42,812 bases of DNA from an uncultured bacterium (GTDB lineage: Bacteria; Verrucomicrobiota; Verrucomicrobiia; Verrucomicrobiales; V1-33): NCBI GenBank assembly GCA_903954065.1, contig CAJBME010000008.1, positions 1 through 42,812 on the forward strand. Reading direction: 5' to 3'. The notes under the pieces were generated by a model that ran no database searches, was not told the origin of the DNA, and saw nothing but the letters and a program-made list of their open reading frames with translations. Numbering within the stretch: the first letter of the stretch is position 1; each line of letters begins with the position of its first letter. This document shows positions 26,209-35,117 of this stretch, piece by piece. Both the position numbers and the translations under genes were made by a program.

Positions 26209-27688
26209 CAAAGTAGATGAAGTCGCTTCCGACGGAACTCCGAAGGATGACGATGCCGAGTAGGCAGAAGGCGAGGGCCAGGCTTTGCAGCGTGGTCCAT
26301 TTCCACGTCAGCAGTCTGGGGTCGTTGCTGGCGGGCAGCAGGTGGAGTGATTTCAACAGCGGCAGGACTATGAGCAGTGGCAGTCCGTAGATCCAGGCTT
26401 CGGCGACGAGACCGAGTCCCATGCGCCAGTGGGCGACTGGGGCCTCGAAGGGATTGAGTGAGAAGGCGCGGCCGAGTCCGCTGAGGGTGTGTTCTCGGAA
26501 GAGGAGCCAGCCGATGTGGATGAGGCTAAAAGTGAGGGTCACGCGCAGGACGGAGCCCATTCTTCCGCCCGACCGGTGGAGCAGCGGGACGGCGCGCGCG
26601 AGGTGGGGCCAGACGGCCACGAGCAGGCCGTGAAACACTCCCCACAAAACAAAATTCCAGCTGGCGCCATGCCAGAGACCGGACAGCAGGAAGGTGATGA
26701 GTACGGCCCGGAGGGTTCCGGCCGTCCCCTGACGTGACCCTCCGAGCGGAATAAAGACGTAATCGCGGAACCATGTGCTCAGCGTGATGTGCCAGCGCCG
26801 CCAAAAGTCGACCGGCGACTGGGCCAGATACGGGTGGTCAAAATTCTTGAGCAGTTCGAAGCCGAGCAAACGTGCCGAGCCGCGGGCGATATCGGTGTAG
26901 GCGCTGAAGTCGGCATAAATCTGCACGCCGAAGCAGAGCACCCCGGCCCAAAGAATCGGAAAGGATGGGCTCTCCAAGGCAAAGACCTTGTTGGCGAGCA
27001 CGGCGGCACTGTCGGCAATGACGAGTTTTTGAAACAATCCCCAGAAGATGAGCACGAGGCCGGACTTCCATCCGCTCAGACTTGGTTGCCGTGGATGGTC
27101 TACCTGTTGCAGGAGGTTTTCCGACCGTTCGATCGGACCGGCCACCAGCTGCGGGAAAAACGAGACAAAGAGGGCGTAATCGACGAGGGAATGGCGACTG
27201 GTGGCTTGGCCGCGGTAGACGTCGATGACGCAGCTGGCGCTTTGGAACGTGAAGAATGAGATGCCTGCGGGCAGGCCGACGTGGAGGAGGAAGCTGCCGG
27301 CAGGGTTGGTGGTCAGCCAAGTGCTAGGCAGTCCGACGGACTGTAGAGCGGCCGTCACGTTGGTGGCGAAGAAGCCGAAGTATTTAAAGGCGCAGAGGAT
27401 GGAGAAATTGACGATCAAGCTGGCGATGAGCCATTGTTGGCGGCCTCGTTGTGTGCTGGCGGCGGTGATTTTTCGGGTGGCTGTGAAGTCGACCACGGTG
27501 GTGGTGGCGATGAGGATCAGCCACCATGGGGTGACCCAGCCGTAGAACGTGTAACTGGCGGCGAGGAGCCAGAGGTTTTGGGCGGACCGGGCCCAGGAGG
27601 CGCCGCGATTGGACGGCCATTGGAGCGCGAAGTATCCTGTCAGGACGCACAGGAGGAACCACAGGTAGGTGAAGCTTTGGAAAACCAT
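26201..27688 (-). CDS. MBOAT-family O-acyltransferase (AlgI-like)
   Basis: A 495-aa inner-membrane protein with about ten membrane segments. It belongs to the MBOAT group that moves acyl groups across the membrane for polysaccharide O-acetylation (AlgI, DltB, PatA type). Family marks are QLVAGPIER near residue 180, YADFSAYTDIARG near 258, DFWRRWHITLSTWFRDYVFIPLGG with His300, and the catalytic LWHGASWNF with His340. The start at 27688 (MVFQSFTYLWFLL) is the usual MBOAT N-terminus; the frame extends further upstream over the previous gene. It begins 22 bp downstream of the SGNH-type gene and is last in the operon. Confidence 0.92.
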   Translation of the reverse strand: MVFQSFTYLWFLLCVLTGYFALQWPSNRGASWARSAQNLWLLAASYTFYGWVTPWWLILIATTTVVDFTATRKITAASTQRGRQQWLIASLIVNFSILCAFKYFGFFATNVTAALQSVGLPSTWLTTNPAGSFLLHVGLPAGISFFTFQSASCVIDVYRGQATSRHSLVDYALFVSFFPQLVAGPIERSENLLQQVDHPRQPSLSGWKSGLVLIFWGLFQKLVIADSAAVLANKVFALESPSFPILWAGVLCFGVQIYADFSAYTDIARGSARLLGFELLKNFDHPYLAQSPVDFWRRWHITLSTWFRDYVFIPLGGSRQGTAGTLRAVLITFLLSGLWHGASWNFVLWGVFHGLLVAVWPHLARAVPLLHRSGGRMGSVLRVTLTFSLIHIGWLLFREHTLSGLGRAFSLNPFEAPVAHWRMGLGLVAEAWIYGLPLLIVLPLLKSLHLLPASNDPRLLTWKWTTLQSLALAFCLLGIVILRSSVGSDFIYFAF

Positions 27689-27710
27689 GAGTGGACGGTG
27701 AGCTTCTGGT

Positions 27711-28871
27711 TCAGCCCGCGGGCTGCGGCGGGCGGCCTCCACCGGGCGGCGGTGGTCCGATTTGAGGCTGGACCAGTGACCAGAATTTGCGGGCAAATGG
27801 TTCCCGGAAGGCTCGGTTGAGGTGGTCGCCGTCTTGATACCAGTCCAGCGCGAGTTCGCGGTCCCCAGACTCATCGGAGTAGGCGCAGCCTTCGCGTTTC
27901 AGGTAGGCTTGGAGGTCGTCCATGTACCGTCGAAAGACGGGCAGATCCGGACGTTGGCCGTTCGCGTCCGGCCGGCGCTTGACCCGGTGGAAATGTAGCC
28001 GGATGTCGTGGCGGGCGGCGAGGGCTATAAAGTGCGGTAAAAACGACGCGGCTGGCGACGGGTCAAAAACAGAGGGGGCCTGAGCGTACATGCCGGGATC
28101 GGGGGGCGGCAGGCTGTCGGTGGCATCGGCTGGGCCGTCGGGCTGGCGGGCGTCGGGTATTTTTCCGTCGTTTCCGGAGTCGTCGCCCAGATCATGGCGC
28201 AGCCGGTCTAAGGAGAAATGTTCATTGAGTTCGAGCCGGCGCGCCCCGCGTTTCATGCCTTCGAGAGCGGTGAGTCGGAAAGCCACATCTTGAACTCGGC
28301 GCCGCGCCCAATCGTCATGATCCTCCACGCCAAAGAATTTCTCCATGGCCACGGTGGTGCGGCCGGGCAGGGCGTTCCGTCCCGTCATGACCTGATCCCA
28401 TTCGGGTTCGTGCGCTGTTTTGAGTCGGCGGATCAGTTCCGCATTGTTGCCCCCGATGCGAAAATCGGGCCAGGTCAGGTCGCTTTCGCGGAAGAAGATC
28501 GTAACCCAGAGAGGGCGTGCGCCTGAAGCGATCAGCACATTCTTGAAAAACAGCCACCAGATGGCCGACTGGGTGCCCCCTTCGGCCAGTTTACGCACCG
28601 CCCAGCCGCTAGTTTCGCTGAGGTGTGCCGGCAGGAGGCGTGAATTGAGCATGGAATTGCCAATTAACAGCCACCCAAGAGGTTTCTTGATCAGGAATTG
28701 GCGTTCCACTGCGGGGTCGAAGTTCGGTCCGGTGACGACGTCTTCGGACGTGCGGGTGCGGGGCAGTAGGTGGCCGATGGTGGCCGGTAGCGCGACTCCA
28801 GCACCGACCAGCGTGGCCAGCTGGGCCAGCGCCCGGCGGCGGGACACGGACGAGACAGGGCCAGTGATCAT
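27711..28871 (-). CDS. SGNH-type protein, probable partner of the MBOAT acyltransferase
   Basis: A 386-aa exported protein. The N-terminus has a Tat-like twin-arginine signal (VSRRRALAQLATLVGAGVAL). The SGNH block I appears as WLLIGNSMLNSRLLP (Ser73), and a C-terminal block as DWYQDGDHLNRAF with the Asp-x-x-His pair. These resemble AlgX/AlgJ/PatB/DltD-type proteins that take an acyl group from the membrane MBOAT and place it on polymer. A middle segment (about residues 230-270) is acidic and proline-rich and may be an insert. It lies between xylH (90 bp upstream) and the MBOAT gene (22 bp downstream). Confidence 0.75.
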   Translation of the reverse strand: MITGPVSSVSRRRALAQLATLVGAGVALPATIGHLLPRTRTSEDVVTGPNFDPAVERQFLIKKPLGWLLIGNSMLNSRLLPAHLSETSGWAVRKLAEGGTQSAIWWLFFKNVLIASGARPLWVTIFFRESDLTWPDFRIGGNNAELIRRLKTAHEPEWDQVMTGRNALPGRTTVAMEKFFGVEDHDDWARRRVQDVAFRLTALEGMKRGARRLELNEHFSLDRLRHDLGDDSGNDGKIPDARQPDGPADATDSLPPPDPGMYAQAPSVFDPSPAASFLPHFIALAARHDIRLHFHRVKRRPDANGQRPDLPVFRRYMDDLQAYLKREGCAYSDESGDRELALDWYQDGDHLNRAFREPFARKFWSLVQPQIGPPPPGGGRPPQPAG

Positions 28872-28892
28872 GAATTACCAGAATAGAATGAA

Positions 28893-28940
28893 GCAGTTGA
28901 GTGCGAGTGCAAGTTCAACTGCAACTGCAACTGCGAGTGC
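28893..28940. repeat. hexanucleotide repeat between xylH and the SGNH gene
   Basis: From 28899 seven 6-bp units follow in phase: GAGTGC twice, AAGTTC, AACTGC three times, GAGTGC. GCAGTTGA (28893-28900) and TCAACTGC (28915-28922) form an 8-bp perfect inverted pair, so the RNA could fold. It lies in the 90-bp gap after the xylH stop. It may be a simple repeat arising by slippage, or a processing or attenuation site. Confidence 0.6.
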
Positions 28941-28961
28941 GGCTGTTGTTATTGCTCGGAG

Positions 28962-30140
28962 CTACTGCGCGGAGCCGAGCCGCACGTCCATCCAGACGGC
29001 CACGGCGAGCACGAGGCCGCGGACGATCATTTTGAGTTCTGGGGGCACGGCCAGCAGGGTCATGCCGTTGAGTAAGCTGGCCATGATGAGGGCGCCGAAC
29101 AAGGCGCCCAGCACGGTCCCTCGTCCGCCTTTGAGGCTTGTGCCACCGATGACGCAGGCGGCGATGGCATCCAGTTCCATGAGGTCACCGACGGTGGTGG
29201 TGCTGGCGCCGGCGTAGGCGGTGGACATAAATCCTGCGATGGCCACGATGCCTCCCAGCAGAGTGAAGGCGGTGATGACGACTTTTTGGACTGGGATGCC
29301 GGAGACGACGGCGGCTTCCTCATTGCTGCCGATGGCGTACAAATACCGGCCGAAAGGAGTGTGTCGGGTGAGGATGTGGACGACGGTGGCGACCAGGCAG
29401 AGAATGACAAAGGCGAGTGGCAGGCCGCGATAGTCGCTGCAGACAAGGACGACGAGGGCGAGCGCTTGGGCGATCACCATCAGTCGCAGTATCGCCATTT
29501 CCAGTGGTTCGAGAGCCGCGCCCACGGCCGTCCGTCGCCTCCGTCCCTGCAGCGTGAGCAGGCTGAGCAGGGCGACCACCGCGGCGACTAGGGACCAGCC
29601 CGCCCACGCCGGTAAATAATAGGTGGTGATGGCGGCGTAGAGGTTGGACTCGCCTCCCCGTGCTACAGGCACCGTCGCACTGCGAATGACAAGCCAGAAG
29701 GCGCCCTTGAAGGCGAGCATTCCGCCTAGGGTGATGATGAACGCTTGAATGCGGTTTCTGACAATAAAGAGCCCCATCAGCGACCACAGCACCACTCCGC
29801 ACACGAAACTGAGGGCGAGGGCCGCCGGGGCGGGCCAGCCGTGTTGAAAGACCAGCACACTGGCGATGCCGCCGGTCAGGCCGGCGCCGGCTCCGACGGA
29901 GAGGTCAGTGTGTCCGGGCAGGAGAACCAGCAGCACGCCGACCGCGAGGGTGGCGGTGGCCGACAGCTCGATCATCAGCATCGAAAGATTGCGGGCGCTC
30001 AGGAATTGCGGCGAGAGCAGGGCAAACAAAACCCAAATGCCCAGCAGCATGGCGGGCATGGTGAGCGCGCGCAGCGGGCTGCCGGTCATGGCTGGCGCCG
30101 GGGAACCGGGGGCGGAAGTCGCGGGGGCGGTGGTGGTCAT
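28962..30140 (-). CDS. xylH: xylose-type ABC transporter permease XylH
   Basis: A 392-aa inner-membrane permease of the ribose/xylose (BPD-2) type with about ten membrane segments. Family marks are FLSARNLSMLMIELSATATL, LLPGHTDLSVGAGAGLTGG near residue 75, RNRIQAFIITLGGMLAFKG near residue 128, GRYLYAIGSNEEAAVVSGIPV near residue 265, and a C-terminal segment GGTSLKGGRGTVLGALFGA. It starts 73 bp after the end of xylG and completes the XylFGH importer. Most of the N-terminal 25 residues are a proline/alanine-rich cytoplasmic tail. Confidence 0.9.
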   Translation of the reverse strand: MTTTAPATSAPGSPAPAMTGSPLRALTMPAMLLGIWVLFALLSPQFLSARNLSMLMIELSATATLAVGVLLVLLPGHTDLSVGAGAGLTGGIASVLVFQHGWPAPAALALSFVCGVVLWSLMGLFIVRNRIQAFIITLGGMLAFKGAFWLVIRSATVPVARGGESNLYAAITTYYLPAWAGWSLVAAVVALLSLLTLQGRRRRTAVGAALEPLEMAILRLMVIAQALALVVLVCSDYRGLPLAFVILCLVATVVHILTRHTPFGRYLYAIGSNEEAAVVSGIPVQKVVITAFTLLGGIVAIAGFMSTAYAGASTTTVGDLMELDAIAACVIGGTSLKGGRGTVLGALFGALIMASLLNGMTLLAVPPELKMIVRGLVLAVAVWMDVRLGSAQ

Positions 30141-30213
30141 GAGACGTAATCGATAATGGCCTGATTAAAATTCTGGAAAATGAATGCGCGGACGGGCGGC
30201 GTGCGGGTCGGTT

Positions 30214-31785
30214 TCAGCGTTGGCCCATGGCGGCGGCCAGCAATTCTTCTTGGTTGAACGGGGTACGGGCAAAGACGCCGCCCACTGCGCCGGCGTGGAG
30301 CATGATGATGCGGTCGCTCATGCCCATTAACTCGGGCAGTTCGCTGGAGACGAGGACCACGGCTTTGCCTTCGGCGGTAAGGCGATTAATGAGTTGATAG
30401 ACGTCGAGCTTGGCTCCGACGTCGATGCCGCGCGTTGGTTCGTCGAGAAAGACGATTTGGGGAGCGGTCATGAGCGCCTTGCCGAGTACGATTTTCTGTT
30501 GGTTGCCACCGGAGAGGCTGCCGGCGCGGGCCCATAATCCAGGCGATTTGATCTGCAAAGCCGCATGGAATTTTTGATTAATCTGTTCTTCAGCCACGGG
30601 GTCGAGCCGACCACCCCGCGTCACGTTGTGCAGCGACGAGAGCGACAAATTTGTACCGATGGGCAGGTCGAGATGAAGGCCGAAGCGTTTGCGGTCATCG
30701 GTGACCATGACCAGCCCTCGTTGGATGGAGGTGGCCGGGGTGGGGGAAGGGTGGGGGAGCCCTTGCAGGACGACCGTGCCGCTGGTGCGATGGCCCCAGG
30801 CACCGAAGAGGTGGAGTAGGAGTTCCGATCGGCCGGCTCCCATGAGACCGCCGATTCCGAGTACTTCCCCGGCGCGGACCGAGAACGAAATGTCATGCAG
30901 GCAGGCTGGGGCGTGGGCCTTGGGGGCGACCGTCAGGTGTTCTACGCGCAGCATTTCTTTTCCGGGCGTGAGGGTGCGGGTTCGGGGATAGAGGTCCTCG
31001 ATTTTCCGACCGACCATGTGGCGGATGATGGATGGAATGTCGGTTTCAGCGGTGGCCATGGTGGCCACGCTGGCGCCATCTCGCAGCACGGTAATCCGGT
31101 CTGAAATCGACATGACTTCATTGAGCTTGTGCGATATATAAATGATGCTGACGCCTTGGGCGCGCAGTTCTCGGAGAATGCGGAGGAGGATTCCGGTTTC
31201 GGCTCCGGCCAAGGCGGCGGTCGGTTCGTCGAGGATGAGCAAGCGGGCCTCCTTGCTGAGCGCCTTGACGATTTCCACCAGCTGTTTTTGGCCGACGCCG
31301 AGGGTGTTGACGGGGGTTTCGGGATGGATGTCGATCTGGAACTTTGCCAGCAGAGTGGCGGCATCGCGGTGGGTGCGGGCCCAGTCGATCCATGGTCCGT
31401 GGCGTCGTTCGCGCCCGAGGAAGATGTTTTCGGCCACGGTCATGGACTCGACGAGGGCGAGTTCTTGATAGATGACGGCGAGGCCGGCGCGGTCGGCATC
31501 GGCCAGGCTGCGGAAGCGTGCTTCTACGCCGTCGAGGCGGATTTCTCCCTCATAGGAACCGTGCGGGTGCAGGCCGGAGAGGGTTTTGATGAGGGTGGAT
31601 TTTCCGGCGCCATTTTCTCCGCAGAGGGCGTGGATTTCACCCGGCCGGAGGTCGAATGAGACGTTGTGCAGGGCGGTCACTCCGCCGAAGCGTTTAGTGA
31701 GACTGCGGGCTTCGAGTAACGCGGGGGAGGCGCCGCCGCTGGCGAGGTGGGCGGACGGCTGGGGGGCGGGAGCCGGACCGTTCAT
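30214..31785 (-). CDS. xylG: xylose-type ABC transporter ATP-binding protein XylG
   Basis: A 523-aa protein with two fused ABC domains, as in all RbsA/XylG proteins. The first has Walker A GENGAGKST (about 56-64), signature LGVGQKQLVEI and Walker B LLILDEPTAAL. The second has a degenerate Walker A GGLMGAGRSE (near 305), signature LSGGNQQKIVLGKAL and IVFLDEPTRGIDVGAK. This asymmetry is normal. It powers sugar uptake by XylFGH. Its ATG overlaps the stop of xylF by four bases, so translation is probably coupled. Confidence 0.93.
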   Translation of the reverse strand: MNGPAPAPQPSAHLASGGASPALLEARSLTKRFGGVTALHNVSFDLRPGEIHALCGENGAGKSTLIKTLSGLHPHGSYEGEIRLDGVEARFRSLADADRAGLAVIYQELALVESMTVAENIFLGRERRHGPWIDWARTHRDAATLLAKFQIDIHPETPVNTLGVGQKQLVEIVKALSKEARLLILDEPTAALAGAETGILLRILRELRAQGVSIIYISHKLNEVMSISDRITVLRDGASVATMATAETDIPSIIRHMVGRKIEDLYPRTRTLTPGKEMLRVEHLTVAPKAHAPACLHDISFSVRAGEVLGIGGLMGAGRSELLLHLFGAWGHRTSGTVVLQGLPHPSPTPATSIQRGLVMVTDDRKRFGLHLDLPIGTNLSLSSLHNVTRGGRLDPVAEEQINQKFHAALQIKSPGLWARAGSLSGGNQQKIVLGKALMTAPQIVFLDEPTRGIDVGAKLDVYQLINRLTAEGKAVVLVSSELPELMGMSDRIIMLHAGAVGGVFARTPFNQEELLAAAMGQR

Positions 31786-32837
31786 TGCAGTGATTCGGCG
31801 GAATGGAAACCGTCCTTCACGATGGTGTCCATCATGTTGGTTTTATCGACGGCGATGATGTCGCTGAGGACGGAGGGCACGGATTCGAAGCCGTTGTCCA
31901 CTGTGCCATTGGCCACCACGACTTCTCGTTTGGCCATTTTCACGGCCATGGCGGCGGCGGTATCGGCGAGGAGGTGCAGCGGTTTGTAGACGGTCATGGT
32001 TTGAGTCCCGCGCATAATGCGCTGGCAGGCGGCCAGTTCCCCGTCCTGTCCGGTGACGAGCACCTGACCGGCCAGCCCTTCTTCCAGCAGCGCCTGGACG
32101 GCGCCTCCGGCGGTGCCGTCGTTGCTGGCCAGCACGCCTTGAATGTCCTTGCCGTGGGCGGTGATGGCGGCATTGACGATTTTCTTGGCGTTTTCGGTTT
32201 TCCAGTCGAGGGCCCAGTCTTCGAAGACGACCTGGATGTCTCCAGATTTGATGAGGGGGTCGAGGATACGATCTTGGCCTTCCTTGAAGAGTTTGGCGTT
32301 GTTATCGGTTTTGCTGCCGTAGATCCGGATGATTTTTCCTCTTTTGTTGGGCAGGGCATCGACGAGGTAGCGGGCCTGTAGTTCACCTACCTTGATGTTG
32401 TCAAAGCTCAGGTAGAGGTCGAGGTCGGCGCCGGTGATGAGGCGGTCGTATGAGATGACGGGGATGCCGGCTTTTTTGGCGGCGGCCACGCCACGGGCCA
32501 TGGCGGCGCCGTCGTGAGGGACGATGACGAGGACGTCCACGGCATTGCTGATGAGTGATTCGACATCTTGGATCTGGCGGGTGTCGTCGGAGTTAGCTGA
32601 CTGCACGAGCACTTCGGCTCCCAATTTTTCTGCGGCGGCGACGAAACGGTCCCGGTCTTTTTGCCAGCGTTCTTCCTTGAGGGTGTCGAGGGACAATCCG
32701 ATGCGTGGTTTGGCGCCGGCGGAGGCGCCTTGGGTGGTGGCGGCTGACTGGTTGGGGCCGCGGCTGAGGCTGAGGACGATGCCGATCAGCACGCTCAGGG
32801 CGAGCGAGGAAGTGACGAGCAAGAGGCGTGGGTTCAT
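31782..32837 (-). CDS. xylF: D-xylose-binding protein XylF
   Basis: The periplasmic substrate-binding protein of the importer, 351 aa. The N-terminus has a hydrophobic signal (LLLVTSSLALSVLIGIVLSL). The body closely follows the xylose-binding family: LKEERWQKDRDRFVAAAEKL, VLVQSAN, VDVLVIVPHDG, ADLDLYLSFDNIKVGELQA, TDNNAKLFKEGQ, LASNDGTAGGAVQAL, GTQTMTVYKPLHLLA, and the end TIVKDGFH. The start at 32837 precedes the signal peptide. It is first in the operon xylF-xylG-xylH. No xylose isomerase, kinase or regulator gene is in the window. Confidence 0.93.
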   Translation of the reverse strand: MNPRLLLVTSSLALSVLIGIVLSLSRGPNQSAATTQGASAGAKPRIGLSLDTLKEERWQKDRDRFVAAAEKLGAEVLVQSANSDDTRQIQDVESLISNAVDVLVIVPHDGAAMARGVAAAKKAGIPVISYDRLITGADLDLYLSFDNIKVGELQARYLVDALPNKRGKIIRIYGSKTDNNAKLFKEGQDRILDPLIKSGDIQVVFEDWALDWKTENAKKIVNAAITAHGKDIQGVLASNDGTAGGAVQALLEEGLAGQVLVTGQDGELAACQRIMRGTQTMTVYKPLHLLADTAAAMAVKMAKREVVVANGTVDNGFESVPSVLSDIIAVDKTNMMDTIVKDGFHSAESLQ

Positions 32838-32971
32838 CAAGTCTGACTGGAGCAGGTTCCGGCGGTCAGGGGAAGGGAATTTATCCGGGTGCGAGAAAGC
32901 AGGAGGGCGCGTCTGGCGGGCTGGCCTGTCTTCCGTTGCCATGTGGTGGATGCTGGTAACGATGATGGGGG

Positions 32972-33466
32972 ATGGATGCGACTCGTTTTTTTACCACCAT
33001 GGCTAGTCCGCTAGGCACCGTGCGGCTCACTTCCAGCGGACGGGTATTGACCGGGCTTTATTTGGAAAAATTTGGCGGGCGGACGATAGCGGCGCCCGAC
33101 CCCGGTTGGAAGCACGAGGTCGAGCCGTTTGACGAAATTGTGGTCCAGTTACGGGAGTATTTTGCAGGAACGAGGCGTCAATTTGCGGTGCCACTGGCGG
33201 TTGCGGGCACTCTCTTTCAGCAGCGAGTCCGGGATGTATTGGTGGACATTCCTTTTGGGGAGACGCGTTCTTATGGAGAAATTGCTCGGGCGCTGGGTCA
33301 GCCGGGCGCGGCGCGGGCCGTTGGTTTGGCGAGCGGTCGCAATCGATTTTTCATTATTGTGCCGTGTCACCGGGTGTTGGGGGCTGGCGGGGCGCTGACC
33401 GGGTATGGGGGGGGACTTGAGCGCAAGCGGTGGCTGCTGGCGCACGAGGCGGCGGCGGCGGCGTGA
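32972..33466 (+). CDS. ogt: methylated-DNA-[protein]-cysteine S-methyltransferase
   Basis: This is the suicide repair protein that takes the methyl group from O6-methylguanine. At 164 aa it has the normal length for Ogt. The active-site segment is FFIIVPCHRVLGAGGALTGY with the PCHR motif. YGEIARALGQPGAARAVGLA is the recognition helix region, and YGGGLERKRWLLAHE follows at the C-terminus. The start at 32972 follows a G-rich ATGGGGG; an internal ATG at 32999 is possible. It is divergent by 134 bp from xylF. Confidence 0.95.
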   Translation: MDATRFFTTMASPLGTVRLTSSGRVLTGLYLEKFGGRTIAAPDPGWKHEVEPFDEIVVQLREYFAGTRRQFAVPLAVAGTLFQQRVRDVLVDIPFGETRSYGEIARALGQPGAARAVGLASGRNRFFIIVPCHRVLGAGGALTGYGGGLERKRWLLAHEAAAAA

Positions 33467-33494
33467 GAGGCGTGTGATCGAGGCGGCTGGCGGG

Positions 33495-35117
33495 TTAGGT
33501 ATTTTTCTTTTGGCGCCAGAGGGTGTGGACGAGGGCGGCGGTGGCGACGGCGCTGACGCATTGCCAGAACCAGAAAGCTGGGGGGATGGCGCGGGCGGTG
33601 GCGAGTGGGAGGTCCATGGTTGGGAGCAGTGACTGGCTGGCGAAGATGGGGGCGGCGAGAGGGGAGAGGCCGATCAGCCACATGGAGGCCGTGAGCAGGT
33701 TGTCGCTGGCGGCGCCGAGGATGGCTCCGACCATGAGTGGGGCGATACCGAGGAAGATGACGGCGAGGAAGACGCGTTTTCCACCCCATCCTTCCAGGAG
33801 GGCGTGGAACGACAGGCCGGTGGCCAGTAGCACCAGTCCGAATGTCCAGGGGGTGTGAGCCGGGAGCGCCTGACCGGCATACCAATCGGAATGGATCAAC
33901 GCCTGAGCGAAAACTGTCCAGGCCGCGGCTCCGATGGTGGCCAGCGCCAGCACGAACCAGAACGATGTGGCTTCATCGGAGAACCATGGGGGGCGTAGCC
34001 ATCCGAGTTTGTGGGCCCGCCGCTGGCCGCGGACCTGATCGTCCACGGTAGGTGTGATGATCAGCGTGAGGACGAGCATCAGGAGAAGCGCGACCATTCC
34101 GTAAAGACCGATCATGGCTACGGCTTCGCTAATGGACGGCGACCAGCCGCGGACATTCAATATGCGTCGTTGCAGTTCGCGGGATGGAAAAACAAGACCG
34201 GGAGCAATGAGTGGCAGCGCGTTTCCTAACAGCATGATTTGCGTCCATGCCATCAGACCGACGGCCCATACCTTGCCCAGAAGGTGGGACTCGGAGTGAC
34301 GCCATCGACGCCAGAGCATGACCACGAACGTCAGGATGAGGCCAGCTTGGGAGAAGAGGGAGAAAACAACTTCTGAAAAGCCCAGGCCGAAGAAGCGGAC
34401 CTCCGGCATCATTCCTTGGACGGTGCGAAAGACGCCTCCGGCCTCTCGAGGGACGAAGTGTGACATGTTTTCTTCAAATACGGGCCAGATGGTGAAATAC
34501 TTGAAGGTGGTGAGACCGAATTTCGCGACTTGCGGGATGACGGTGTAGAGGGCGAAGACGATGGCGATGGAGACGAGGAATGCCCAGCGGCGGTTTTTGA
34601 CCACGGTGCCGGCGACCAGTCCGGTCAGGTGGTAGAGCCAGGCCGAAGAAATGAGAATGAGATACACTGGTCCCCAAGCGCTCCACGGGACTTGTCCCTG
34701 CCACAGACTCCAAGCGGTGAACGGCAAGGTGCAGGCAAACATGGCATATTCCCGGATGGGCAGACCAAAGAGATAGCCGAGCACCTTGGTCAGCGGACTG
34801 AGCGGCGTCAGCCGTTGGTATTCGAGGACGCCCTCATCCGCCTCGGCGGTGATGCCGCCTGCGACCTGGCCGGTACCAAGAAAAAAAAGGATCAGCGCCT
34901 GTAAGGCCATCAGCGGCAGCAGAGGAATGCGTTCGGCATCGACGACGGCCATGCCGCCGCGATACATGGAGACGGTGCGGGTGCTGAAGAATATAAATCC
35001 GGCGACCATCAGGGTGAGGATGAGGGCGACGCCGAGGGCATGCGGCCGCAGTCTGGCGCGCGCATAGCGTCGGATGATGGGATTGGCCCAGAGTTTCCAG
35101 GGAGCGGGGGATTTCAT
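33495..35117 (-). CDS. ABC-2-type transporter permease
   Basis: A 540-aa membrane protein with about 12 membrane segments, such as RPHALGVALILTLMVAGFIFF, FLVSIAIVFALYTVIPQVA and MVALLLMLVLTLIITP. It has the layout of ABC-2 exporter permeases that work with the ATPase encoded just upstream. The start at 35117 overlaps the ATPase stop by four bases, so translation is probably coupled. The frame extends further upstream over the ATPase gene but is not protein-like there. The substrate is unknown. It converges with ogt, only 28 bp apart. Confidence 0.85.
   Translation of the reverse strand: MKSPAPWKLWANPIIRRYARARLRPHALGVALILTLMVAGFIFFSTRTVSMYRGGMAVVDAERIPLLPLMALQALILFFLGTGQVAGGITAEADEGVLEYQRLTPLSPLTKVLGYLFGLPIREYAMFACTLPFTAWSLWQGQVPWSAWGPVYLILISSAWLYHLTGLVAGTVVKNRRWAFLVSIAIVFALYTVIPQVAKFGLTTFKYFTIWPVFEENMSHFVPREAGGVFRTVQGMMPEVRFFGLGFSEVVFSLFSQAGLILTFVVMLWRRWRHSESHLLGKVWAVGLMAWTQIMLLGNALPLIAPGLVFPSRELQRRILNVRGWSPSISEAVAMIGLYGMVALLLMLVLTLIITPTVDDQVRGQRRAHKLGWLRPPWFSDEATSFWFVLALATIGAAAWTVFAQALIHSDWYAGQALPAHTPWTFGLVLLATGLSFHALLEGWGGKRVFLAVIFLGIAPLMVGAILGAASDNLLTASMWLIGLSPLAAPIFASQSLLPTMDLPLATARAIPPAFWFWQCVSAVATAALVHTLWRQKKNT

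Noticed and set aside
28899..28940. CRISPR-like repeat
   Set aside because: Units are 6 bp with no spacers of normal size; it is a simple sequence repeat.
31803..32381. Plus-strand open frame of 192 codons opposite xylF
   Set aside because: Antisense to a clear xylose-binding protein; histidine and glycine-rich with no domain.
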